From contig DATGKK010000050.1 of NCBI GenBank assembly GCA_035294725.1, positions 1-27,988 on the forward strand: a DNA stretch of 27,988 nucleotides, read 5' to 3'. Origin of the DNA: DATGKK01 sp035294725. GTDB taxonomy: Bacteria; Actinomycetota; Acidimicrobiia; Acidimicrobiales; Bog-793. The notes beneath the pieces were generated by a model. The model had not been told where the DNA came from and ran no database searches. It was given only the letters and a program-made list of their open reading frames with translations. Made by a program: the position numbers and the translations under genes. Shown here in pieces: positions 22,416-27,988 of the stretch (position 1 is its first letter; each line of letters begins with the position of its first letter).

Positions 22416-23963
22416 ATGGCGAGCTCGTTCGACACCGTCCTCGTCGTCGACTTCGGGGCGCAGTACGCGCAGCTGATCGCGCGCCGGGTCCGGGAGGCCC
22501 ACGTCTACTCCGAGATCGTGCCGGCGTCGACGAGCGTAGCTGAGATGCTCGCCCGCCGCCCGAAGGGGATCATCCTCTCCGGCGGGCCGAAGTCGGTCTA
22601 CGCCGACCACGCCCCGAGCGTTGACCCGGGCATCTACGACTCGGGCGTGCCGGTGCTCGGCATCTGCTACGGGGCCCAGCTTCTCACCGCCCAGCTCGGC
22701 GGCGAGGTGGTCCGGACCGGCACCGGGGAGTACGGCCGCACGGAGCTGCGGCGCATGTCCGGCGCGCGAGGCTCCGCCCTGCTCGCCGGATGGCCCACCT
22801 CGTCGACCGTGTGGATGAGCCATGGCGACTCGATGGTGGCGCCGCCCCCGGGCTTCGAGGTGACCGCCTCGAGCGACGGCGCTCCCGCCGCGGTCGTCGA
22901 GGATCCCGAGCGGCGGGTCTACGGCGTCCAGTTCCACCCGGAGGTGGTGCACACCGAGCGGGGGCAGGAGCTGCTGAAGCGCTTCCTGTTCGAGGTCTGC
23001 GAGTGCCGCCCGACCTGGACCCACACCTCGGTGATCGAGACGGCGGTGGAGGCGGTGCGGGCACAGGTCGGCGCCGAGCGAGTGCTCTGCGCCCTGTCCG
23101 GCGGGGTCGACTCGTCGGTCGCCGCCGCCCTCGTCCACAAGGCGGTGGGCGACCAGCTCACCTGCGTGTTCGTCGACACGGGCCTCATGAGGGCCGGGGA
23201 GGGGGGGCAGGTCGAGGCCGCCTTCCTCCGCCAGTTCCACGTCGACCTCGTCCACGTGAAGGCCGAGGAGCGGTTCTTCGAGGCACTCGAGGGCGTGACC
23301 GAGCCCGAGGCGAAGCGGAAGATCATCGGCGAGCTGTTCATCCGCATCTTCGAGGAGGTGGCCGCCGAGCGCCGGGACGTGAGGTTCCTCGTCCAGGGGA
23401 CGCTCTACCCCGACGTGATCGAGTCGGGGACGGACGACGCCGCCACGATCAAGTCGCACCACAACGTGGGCGGCCTGCCGAAGGAGATGGAGCTCGACCT
23501 CGTCGAGCCGCTCCGCCTGCTGTTCAAGGACGAGGTGAGAGCGATCGGGATCGAGCTCGGGCTCCCAGAGGAGCTCGTGTGGCGCCAGCCGTTCCCGGGG
23601 CCGGGGCTCGCCGTGCGGATCGTGGGCGAGGTGACGCCCGAGCGGGTGGAGATCCTCCGGCGTGCCGACGAGATCGTGCTCGAGGAGGTGCGGGCGGCCG
23701 GGCTCGACCGGGAGCTGTGGCAGTACTTCGCCGTGCTTCCCGCGATCCGGTCCGTCGGCGTCATGGGGGACGAGCGGACCTACGCCTACCCGATCGTCAT
23801 CCGCGCCGTCACGTCCGAGGACGCGATGACGGCGGACTGGGCGAGGCTCCCCTACGACCTCCTCGAGAAGGTGTCGCGCCGGGTGATCGGCGAGGTGCCC
23901 GGCGTGAACCGGGTCGTCTACGACGTCACGTCGAAGCCGCCGGGCACGATCGAGTGGGAGTAG
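22416..23963 (+). CDS. guaA: GMP synthase (glutamine-hydrolysing)
   Basis: GuaA converts XMP to GMP with ATP and glutamine-derived ammonia, the last step of guanine nucleotide synthesis. The 515-residue product contains the class I glutaminase domain (VVDFGAQYAQLIARRVRE; nucleophile Cys84 in GICYGAQ; His174 and Glu176 in FHPEV). The ATP-pyrophosphatase loop LSGGVDSSVAA has SGGVDSS at 228-234. The dimerisation domain follows, with VWRQPFPGPGLAVRI and the invariant C-terminal SKPPGTIEWE. ATG 22416 follows a leaderless-type hexamer 10 nt after the iminopeptidase stop. The downstream neighbour is convergent, separated by a stem-loop. Confidence 0.98.
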   Translation: MASSFDTVLVVDFGAQYAQLIARRVREAHVYSEIVPASTSVAEMLARRPKGIILSGGPKSVYADHAPSVDPGIYDSGVPVLGICYGAQLLTAQLGGEVVRTGTGEYGRTELRRMSGARGSALLAGWPTSSTVWMSHGDSMVAPPPGFEVTASSDGAPAAVVEDPERRVYGVQFHPEVVHTERGQELLKRFLFEVCECRPTWTHTSVIETAVEAVRAQVGAERVLCALSGGVDSSVAAALVHKAVGDQLTCVFVDTGLMRAGEGGQVEAAFLRQFHVDLVHVKAEERFFEALEGVTEPEAKRKIIGELFIRIFEEVAAERRDVRFLVQGTLYPDVIESGTDDAATIKSHHNVGGLPKEMELDLVEPLRLLFKDEVRAIGIELGLPEELVWRQPFPGPGLAVRIVGEVTPERVEILRRADEIVLEEVRAAGLDRELWQYFAVLPAIRSVGVMGDERTYAYPIVIRAVTSEDAMTADWARLPYDLLEKVSRRVIGEVPGVNRVVYDVTSKPPGTIEWE

Positions 23964-23987
23964 GCAACAGCCGGGGGTAGCGGGCCG

Positions 23988-24018
23988 GGACCTCGCCGCC
24001 CCACGCCGGCGGGGGTCC
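23988..24018. terminator. Candidate bidirectional terminator between guaA and the DUF3054 gene
   Basis: GGACCTC (23988-23994) pairs with GGGGTCC (24012-24018), then after a one-base bulge GCCG (23995-23998) pairs with CGGC (24007-24010). The 8-nt loop is CCCCACGC. It lies in the 74-nt gap between convergent genes. No T-run is present on either side. Confidence 0.4.
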
Positions 24019-24037
24019 GGGAGCTCGCGAGCCGCCC

Positions 24038-24457
24038 TCAGGCCGGCGTCCGGAGCCGCCGACCCCGGAACAGGCGGGCGAGCGCGCGCCAGCCCAGCAT
24101 CGGGAGGGCGAGGAAGCCGAGCGCCACGGCGACGAAGGCTGCCGCCGTGCCCTGCCCCGCCGCGACGCGCAGCACCATGCCGAGCACGACGCAGCAGAGC
24201 CAGGCTGCCACCCCGGTCGGGAGGAGTGCCGCCGGCCTCCTCCAGGCGGAGCCTGCCAGCCACCCCGCCGCCATCCCGGCGAGGAACGGCCACGCCGTCG
24301 ACGCGATGCCCGCCAGGCTCTCGCCCTTCGCGTGAGCCGAGCGGCCGATGACGACGAAGGCGATGACGCCGAGGACGTCGAACCCGAGGAGGAAGGGCGA
24401 GAAGGTCCCCGCCGAGCCGGAGCCGGCGCGGCTGTTCGGGGCCCCGTCAGGCGCCAT
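24038..24457 (-). CDS. DUF3054 family membrane protein
   Basis: This 139-residue protein has four predicted membrane helices (about 24-40, 55-70, 82-98, 105-125). The arrangement GFDVLGVIAFVVIGRSAHAKGESLAG, TAWPFLAGMAAGWL, GVAAWLCCVVLGMVLR, GQGTAAAFVAVALGFLALPMLGWR matches the actinobacterial and haloarchaeal DUF3054 family, whose function is unknown. ATG 24457 (minus strand) overlaps the end of the HIT gene by 11 nt, so the two are translationally linked. The N-terminal 20 residues are polar and Gly/Ser-rich. Confidence 0.85.
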   Translation of the reverse strand: MAPDGAPNSRAGSGSAGTFSPFLLGFDVLGVIAFVVIGRSAHAKGESLAGIASTAWPFLAGMAAGWLAGSAWRRPAALLPTGVAAWLCCVVLGMVLRVAAGQGTAAAFVAVALGFLALPMLGWRALARLFRGRRLRTPA

Positions 24458-24947
24458 CGAGCCGGGCCCGGAGAGAGAGGGCGAGCTCGCGCTGGCGCCC
24501 CGGGGTGACCCACTCGGCCTCCGGCCGGCGAAGGTGCTCGAACACGTTAGGGCCGAGCCGCTCCCTTGCTGCCCCCGGCCGCCTCGCCACGACGTGGAAG
24601 TGGAGGTGCCGGAACCCCTCTGCCTCGGAGAACTGCGCGAGGTAGGTCTTCTCGCAGCCGAGCTCGTCGTGGAGCGCCCTGCTGACGCGCTGGACGAGCG
24701 GCCCGAGGTCGGCGGCCTCCGCCGCAGTGAGCTCGACGATCGTCTCGACGTGGCGGCGGGGGAGGAGAATGAGCCACCCCTCGGCGGACGAGTTGAAGGC
24801 GTGGGCGACCCGCCAGGTCGCGGTGACGAGGATCCGCTCGCGCTCCTCGGCGGCGGCGCCGAGAGCCTCCTGCTCGCATGAGTAGCATCCAAGCGGTGCG
24901 ACGTCCGGAGCCGCGTCGGCGCGCCCTCTGGTGGGCTCAGGTGGCAT
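24447..24947 (-). CDS. HIT-family nucleotide-binding hydrolase/transferase
   Basis: This 166-residue protein has the histidine triad HLHFHVV at 114-120 (His114, His116, His118; His116 is the expected nucleophile). Upstream conserved parts are CYSC (21-24), WLILLPRRHVETIVELTAAEAADLGPLVQRVS (58-89) and a C-terminal helix. HIT proteins hydrolyse or transfer nucleoside phosphoramidates, dinucleoside polyphosphates or similar; the exact substrate here is not evident. CYSC resembles the CxxC zinc pair of some HIT proteins. ATG 24947 is the first plausible start, with only a weak GTGGGG upstream. It forms an operon with the DUF3054 gene and diverges from the YihY-like gene across 133 nt. Confidence 0.87.
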   Translation of the reverse strand: MPPEPTRGRADAAPDVAPLGCYSCEQEALGAAAEERERILVTATWRVAHAFNSSAEGWLILLPRRHVETIVELTAAEAADLGPLVQRVSRALHDELGCEKTYLAQFSEAEGFRHLHFHVVARRPGAARERLGPNVFEHLRRPEAEWVTPGRQRELALSLRARLDGA

Positions 24948-25068
24948 TGCCCCACTCTGCCAGAGGTTCGCAGCCCCGCTACCGGCGACCGTCGCACCGC
25001 CGCTCCGGCCGACCGGCCTCGGTGTCCTGCCAGGCGCTCGCGGGGGCACGTGCTCGGACCGCTCGGGG

Positions 25069-25074
25069 TATTGA
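25069..25074 (+). promoter_or_regulatory. Possible leaderless -10 element of the YihY-like gene
   Basis: TATTGA ends 6 nt before GTG 25081, the same geometry as the other leaderless-type elements, although the last base is A instead of T. No Shine-Dalgarno precedes the GTG. Confidence 0.35.
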
Positions 25075-25080
25075 CCACCG

Positions 25081-26079
25081 GTGACGGCGAGACAGGAGGC
25101 CGAGGGGTCGCCGGCAACGCAGGTCGGTGCTCCGGCGGAAGGGTCCGAGGCGGAGCAGGCCGGCGGGCCGGCGCCCCGTCCGCCCCCCCACGGGCGCATC
25201 CGTGCCCGCCTCGACGGGACGGACTGGCGCCTCGTCGCGAAGGGGGTGCTCCGGCACGCCAAGCGGGACCGGGTCACGGTCCTTGCGGGGAGCCTCGCCT
25301 ACCGGTGGTTCCTCAGCCTCTTCCCGGCCATCATCGCCCTCCTCGGCGTCACCTCGTTGCTGCGGCTGCCGCAGAAGACGATCAGCGCGCTCGTGCACGG
25401 GGCCGGCACCGCTCTTCCCCCCGGCGCCTCGGAGGTGCTCTCCTCCGCCCTCACCCACGCCCACGAGAGGACGACGGGCGCCGCCGGCGCCGTCGTGGCG
25501 GCGTCGATCGTGGCGATCTGGAGCGCCTCGAGCAGCATGTCCGTGCTGCAGTCCAGCCTTGACATGGCAGAGGAGATCCCGAGCGACCGGAGGTTCCTCG
25601 CGAAGCGGGTCGTCGCCGTCGGCCTCATCCTCGCCGTTGCGGTGCTTGGCGGGGCGGCCTCGGCCCTGGTCGTCTTCGGCGCCCCGGTGGGGCGGGCCAT
25701 CGACGGCGCCGTCCCCGTGGCCGGGACGGTGTTCGTCGCCGCCTGGACGGCGGTGCGCTGGGTGTCCGCGGTCGTGCTCGTGATGACGCTGTTCGCCGTC
25801 ATCTACTGGATCGGCCCGAACCGCGAGTCGCCGCGGTGGACGTGGCTCTCGCCCGGCGCTCTCGTCGGGACGGTGGTCTGGGTCCTCGCCTCGTTAGCGT
25901 TCTCCCTGTTCACGTCGCACTTCGGGTCCTACGGGAGGACCTACGGCGCCTTCGCGGGTGTGGCCATCCTCATCTTCTGGCTCTACGTGAGCGGAGCCGC
26001 CGTCCTGCTCGGCGCGGAGATCAACGCAGAGGTCGCCCGGCTCTCCTCGGAGCGCTCCTCGGCACGGGCCGCGTCTTGA
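25081..26079 (+). CDS. YihY/BrkB (virulence factor BrkB)-family integral membrane protein
   Basis: This 332-residue membrane protein has a polar Pro/Glu-rich N-terminus of about 40 residues, then a conserved amphipathic region and about six helices. Family marks are DRVTVLAGSLAYRWFLSLFPAIIALLGV, ASIVAIWSASSSMSVLQSSLDMAEE, VVLVMTLFAVIYWIGPNR, WLSPGALVGTVVWVLASLAFSLFTSHFGSYGRTYGAFAGVAILIFWLYVSGAAVLLGAEINAE; the S-YGRTYGAFAG and ILGAEIN-type blocks are diagnostic. The family was once called ribonuclease BN, now regarded as mistaken; it is an inner-membrane protein of uncertain function. GTG 25081 fits the leaderless pattern. The gene is divergent from the HIT gene. Confidence 0.9.
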   Translation: MTARQEAEGSPATQVGAPAEGSEAEQAGGPAPRPPPHGRIRARLDGTDWRLVAKGVLRHAKRDRVTVLAGSLAYRWFLSLFPAIIALLGVTSLLRLPQKTISALVHGAGTALPPGASEVLSSALTHAHERTTGAAGAVVAASIVAIWSASSSMSVLQSSLDMAEEIPSDRRFLAKRVVAVGLILAVAVLGGAASALVVFGAPVGRAIDGAVPVAGTVFVAAWTAVRWVSAVVLVMTLFAVIYWIGPNRESPRWTWLSPGALVGTVVWVLASLAFSLFTSHFGSYGRTYGAFAGVAILIFWLYVSGAAVLLGAEINAEVARLSSERSSARAAS

Positions 26080-26485
26080 TGATGCCCACCCCGCTGCCCG
26101 GCGTGGCGAGGGTCGGCGCGGCTGGGCTCGGGGAGCCTGGTCGCCGAGCCTCCTCGTGAGGTCGCCGGCTCGCACGGCGAACCCCGGCCGCCGGGAGAGG
26201 ATGGCCGGGTCGCCGCTCGGTGCGGGGTCCGGGGAGGTCATCCAGAGCCACCGCGGAGCCGGACGGCGCCGCCAGTCCCGAGGTGACGAGCCGTGACGGC
26301 TCGTGGTTCACCGCGGAGATCCTCCTCGACGTCCACGACGGCGCCGCCGCCCACTCGAGCCAGCGCGGGCGGGCGGCCGCACCCCTGAGCGCGGCGCAGG
26401 GGCGCTGTGCGCCGTGCACCTCGTTGCGTGCGAGTCGGTACCTCGAGCACAGGGCAACGGCGCGGGCGTCGACGGCTGCCGGCAT
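26021..26485 (-). CDS. Doubtful small ORF, 154 aa, unknown function
   Basis: ATG 26485 (minus strand) has AGGAGG (26496-26491) 5 nt upstream, an ideal ribosome-binding site. By hand count of the first about 84 codons, roughly 88% end in G or C, against about 71% G/C at first and 67% at second positions. That favours coding, but second-position G/C is high for a real protein. The predicted product starts MPAAVDARAVALCSRYRLA and matches no family I know. Its last 60 residues are Pro/Arg-rich, and the 3' end runs 59 nt into the YihY-like gene on the other strand. It may be a decayed gene or chance. Confidence 0.25.
   Translation of the reverse strand: MPAAVDARAVALCSRYRLARNEVHGAQRPCAALRGAAARPRWLEWAAAPSWTSRRISAVNHEPSRLVTSGLAAPSGSAVALDDLPGPRTERRPGHPLPAAGVRRASRRPHEEARRPGSPSPAAPTLATPGSGVGIIKTRPVPRSAPRRAGRPLR
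26282..26312. repeat. Interrupted inverted repeat (hairpin)
   Basis: Inner stem CGAGCCG (26287-26293) / CGGCTCG (26297-26303) with a TGA loop. Outer stem GGTGA (26282-26286) / TCACC (26308-26312) with a 4-nt bulge on one side. It lies 200 nt after the YihY-like gene, so its use as that gene's terminator is unproven. Confidence 0.4.
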
Positions 26486-26749
26486 GTGGACCTCCTCGTG
26501 GCTTGGCCCTGGCCCCGTGCCGAAGCCGGCTGCCGCTGGGTCGTCGGGCAAGGTCCTCGCGTCCGCCCTCGCCGGGAGGACACGACTCGACGGGGTGCGT
26601 GGCCGAATCAACTGCGACGAGCCGGCAACCGGGACGGAGGGGCTTCCCAGACAAAGGGCGCAGCCACACCCGGATGGAGCAGGTGTGCGACGGCCATCCT
26701 GCCATCTCCGCGAGCTCGGAGCCGGTGGGTGTCGGGACGGCACCGGGCG

Positions 26750-26774
26750 GCGTGCCACGCTGCGCGTGCCACGC
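26750..26774 (-). terminator. Tandem palindrome, likely terminator of the minus-strand membrane-protein gene
   Basis: On the minus strand GCGTGGCACGC occurs twice, separated by GCA. Each copy is a 5-1-5 palindrome, and the two also pair with each other (10 bp, one central mismatch, 3-nt loop). It begins 3 nt after the TAG stop of the gene at 26778-27143. There is no U-tract. Confidence 0.5.
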
Positions 26775-26777
26775 GGC

Positions 26778-27143
26778 CTACCCGAGTGGCCGCACCACCA
26801 CGAGCGCCGTCGCCGTGCCCCCTGGCGTCGAGATCGTCATCGCCGAGAGGCGCACGCTCTCGCCGAGCCGCAGCGGCACCTGGCTGAACACCTCACCGCA
26901 GGTGCGCCCCTGCGCCGTGGAGAAGCAGGCGTAGTGCATCTCGGGATAGAGCGCGGACACCCGTCCGGCCACCGAGGGCACCGGCGTGGGCAGGCTCTGC
27001 CGTCCGGAGATCCAGAGGCCGACGAGCGAGGCGAGCATCGCCAAAAGGACGAGGAGAGCAAGCGTCCACGCTCGCCAGACGAGCCGGATCGTGCGCTCGC
27101 TCCACGAGTTGCCGAGACGGTGCGAGGAGGTGATGCTCGTCAC
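26778..27143 (-). CDS. Hypothetical single-pass membrane protein
   Basis: This 121-residue protein belongs to no family I can name. A basic N-terminal part ends with WSERTIRLVWRAW, followed by one strong transmembrane segment (LALLVLLAMLASLVGLWIS, about 26-44). A 75-residue probably extracytoplasmic domain follows, with two cysteines (HYACFS and RTCGEVF, 12 residues apart, possibly a disulfide) and a C-terminal hydrophobic strand pattern. GTG 27143 is chosen because third-codon G/C is near the genome's level after it and only about 63% in the 35 codons before it. It also overlaps the stop of a 15-codon upstream ORF in a GTGA junction. In-frame ATGs at 27269 and 27386 are less likely starts. 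Confidence 0.65.
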   Translation of the reverse strand: MTSITSSHRLGNSWSERTIRLVWRAWTLALLVLLAMLASLVGLWISGRQSLPTPVPSVAGRVSALYPEMHYACFSTAQGRTCGEVFSQVPLRLGESVRLSAMTISTPGGTATALVVVRPLG

Positions 27144-27187
27144 GCCCGGGTCACCGCCAGCCGCAGGGACCGCTCCGAATGCTGCAT
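27140..27187 (-). CDS. Candidate 15-aa upstream ORF coupled to the membrane-protein gene
   Basis: ATG 27187 (minus strand) has a perfect Shine-Dalgarno AAGGAGG (27200-27194) at 6 nt. The frame encodes MQHSERSLRLAVTRA and ends at TGA 27142-27140, overlapping the GTG start of the following gene by 4 nt. TACGAT (27229-27224) is a possible -10 that would start the transcript just upstream, though no clear -35 is seen. The next gene has no good ribosome-binding site of its own, so its translation would depend on this ORF. Confidence 0.5.
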   Translation of the reverse strand: MQHSERSLRLAVTRA

Positions 27188-27740
27188 CAGCCGCCTCCTT
27201 GCCCGTTCCTGCCGCCAGCGGGAATCGTACCGCCAAGTCGGTCAGGGCGCGAGACGCCGCGCGGGGCATAGTGGTCGGGCTGCAGGCCGATCTGCCGGAG
27301 CTGCCGGTGGCTCTACCCGCCGCCGAACGGGTCGAAGTCGTCGAGGCTCGGTTCGCCTCGAGGATCCGGCAGCCGGCGGGCCCCAAGTCCTCGTCGGCCA
27401 GAAGGACGCCTCCCTACCGAGCGGGTCGGCCAGAGCCAAGGAGCCGTTGGAGGCGAGACCGATCTCGCGCCGCCGACCGGCCGAAGGCGCGCCGGTGCTC
27501 TAAGACGGCCGAGCGAACGGCGCAGCCGGGGTGCGGAGCGCTCGGCTCGAAACCGCCTTCGTCACATCGGCAGGCGGTCGGCCGCGGTCGTGTCGGGTGG
27601 CGGCAGTAGCGGAGGTCCGGGTCGACCGATCGGTCCGTCCTCGCCACGGTGCCGGTCCTCCTCACCTGGAGCGCTTCACGGCCGGCGGATCCCGCCGCAG
27701 GCAGTTCGGCTGGCGAGAAAGGTTGCGCTCATTGAGGTAC

Positions 27741-27769
27741 TTGCGCGACTGAGTTGCATCCGCTATAGT
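27741..27769 (+). promoter_or_regulatory. Plus-strand promoter
   Basis: TTGCGC (27741-27746), 17-bp spacer, TATAGT (27764-27769): the -10 matches consensus at five of six positions. The transcript would start near 27776 and give a leader of about 100 nt before the ATG at 27876. Confidence 0.55.
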
Positions 27770-27803
27770 GACGTCTCGCAAGCGCTCATCGGCTGGTTAT
27801 TGT

Positions 27804-27845
27804 GACAATCCGGCGGGAGCAGTAGGTCTTCCGGACGGAATTGTC
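27804..27845 (+). repeat. Inverted repeat in the leader, with nested ATTGT palindrome
   Basis: GACAATCCGG (27804-27813) can pair with CCGG (27831-27834) and ATTGTC (27840-27845), leaving a 5-nt bulge. The left arm also overlaps the palindrome ATTGT-G-ACAAT (27799-27809), and a further ATTGTG lies at 27855-27860. The arrangement may be an operator cluster or alternative RNA hairpins. Confidence 0.3.
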
Positions 27846-27875
27846 GCCACAGCCATTGTGTTAACTTGGGTCGGC

Positions 27876-27988
27876 ATGAGCCGGCCTATTTGCGCGTCCG
27901 AGGAGCCATCGGATCCGCCGTACGAGGAGGCGCCGCCCCGGACAGCGGATCCAGGCTCTTCGCTGAGCGCTGACCCGGAGGTCCTCCT
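27876..27988 (+). CDS. Start of an unidentified gene, truncated by window edge
   Basis: ATG 27876 opens a frame without stop to the window end (37 codons). The predicted N-terminus is acidic and Pro/Ser-rich (MSRPICASEEPSDPPYEE...), likely disordered, with no recognisable domain. TAACTT (27862-27867) ends 8 nt upstream, and TTGTCG (27841-27846) is 15 bp before that, so a leaderless start is possible in addition to the upstream promoter. No Shine-Dalgarno is seen. The identity cannot be judged from this fragment. Confidence 0.35.
   Translation, partial: MSRPICASEEPSDPPYEEAPPRTADPGSSLSADPEVL

Larger units (their letters stand above)
26080..26777. other. Sparse region after the YihY-like gene
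   Basis: About 700 nt without a confidently assigned gene. It contains an interrupted hairpin (26282-26312), a doubtful minus-strand ORF with a good ribosome-binding site (26021-26485), and a tandem palindrome (26750-26774). Frames are open on both strands because of high GC. I recognise no protein family, RNA gene or mobile element. Confidence 0.6.
27188..27875. other. Long intergenic and regulatory region
   Basis: About 690 nt without a confident gene. It contains the ribosome-binding site and possible promoter of the minus-strand unit (27194-27229), a 10-bp palindrome ACCGATCGGT (27625-27634), a short hairpin CGGCGG-ATC-CCGCCG (27683-27697), and a good plus-strand promoter (27741-27769). 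A segment richer in A and T follows, with ATTGT repeats (27799-27860). Over 27721-27900 G+C is about 57% by hand count, clearly below the genes. No RNA gene was recognised. Confidence 0.6.

Noticed and set aside
21357..24293. A minus-strand open frame of about 980 codons antisense to the iminopeptidase gene and guaA
   Set aside because: Same explanation: shadow of strongly biased plus-strand genes, with low-complexity product and no motifs.
26220..27503. A plus-strand open frame of about 430 codons across the sparse region
   Set aside because: It runs antisense to the better supported membrane-protein gene, has no family resemblance, and its product is Arg-rich and low-complexity.
27540..27560. 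T-arm-like sequence (GGCTCGAAACC) suggesting a tRNA or tRNA remnant
   Set aside because: The flanking bases do not form a 5-bp T-stem, and no acceptor, D or anticodon arms could be built around it on either strand.

Overview
The window is chromosomal DNA of a very GC-rich bacterium. Codons in the main genes end almost always in G or C, GTG starts are common, and genes are packed with 4-nt ATGA or GTGA stop/start overlaps. The gene order truA-rplM-rpsI-glmM-glmS-acpS-nnrD-alr-hydrolase-tsaE-tsaB-rimI-tsaD-groES-groEL, followed further on by guaB3 and guaA, is the conserved housekeeping order of Actinomycetota. The short S9, the many apparently leaderless genes and the lack of mycobacterial or streptomycete hallmarks would fit a deep-branching class such as Acidimicrobiia, but that is inference. 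No mobile element, CRISPR array, rRNA or convincing tRNA was seen.

Region 1 (1-12345, all +): the 3' end of truA (catalytic Asp outside the window); rplM-rpsI behind a good sigma-A-type promoter; glmM and glmS (amino-sugar entry to peptidoglycan); acpS (acyl-carrier-protein activation); nnrD (repair of NADHX/NADPHX); alr (D-alanine); a membrane-anchored alpha/beta hydrolase; a family 4 Fe-S uracil-DNA glycosylase; and the t6A cluster tsaE-tsaB-rimI-tsaD, whose genes overlap by 4 nt.

Region 2 (12346-14475): groES-groEL with a textbook heat-shock control region (TTGCCA-N17-TATCGT promoter merging into a perfect CIRCE operator, then AGGAGG) and a strong hairpin after groEL.

Region 3 (14476-19628): two tandem paralogous YfhO-like multi-spanning membrane proteins of 785 and 833 residues. 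In other Actinomycetota genes such as guaB often lie between groEL and guaB3; here they are absent. The first copy may be preceded by a 53-codon leader ORF.

Region 4 (19625-23963, +): a CoA-pyrophosphatase-type Nudix hydrolase, guaB3 (IMPDH-related, lacking the catalytic cysteine), a proline iminopeptidase and guaA.

Region 5 (24038-26079): DUF3054 and HIT-family genes on the minus strand, divergent from a YihY/BrkB-type membrane protein.

Region 6 (26080-27988): sparse. It holds one believable small membrane-protein gene on the minus strand, coupled to a 15-aa upstream ORF with a perfect Shine-Dalgarno; one doubtful minus-strand ORF; two hairpin structures; and a lower-GC regulatory stretch with a good promoter in front of an ORF that leaves the window.

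A pattern that ties the window together is a TAGNNT-like hexamer ending 6-8 nt before the start codon of several transcription-unit heads (glmS, udg, second yfhO, guaB3, guaA; looser versions elsewhere). Genes joined by overlaps lack it. This reads as leaderless transcription. I found no clearly new multi-gene system. The least ordinary items are the tandem YfhO pair, the cysteine-less GuaB3 and the two candidate leader ORFs.
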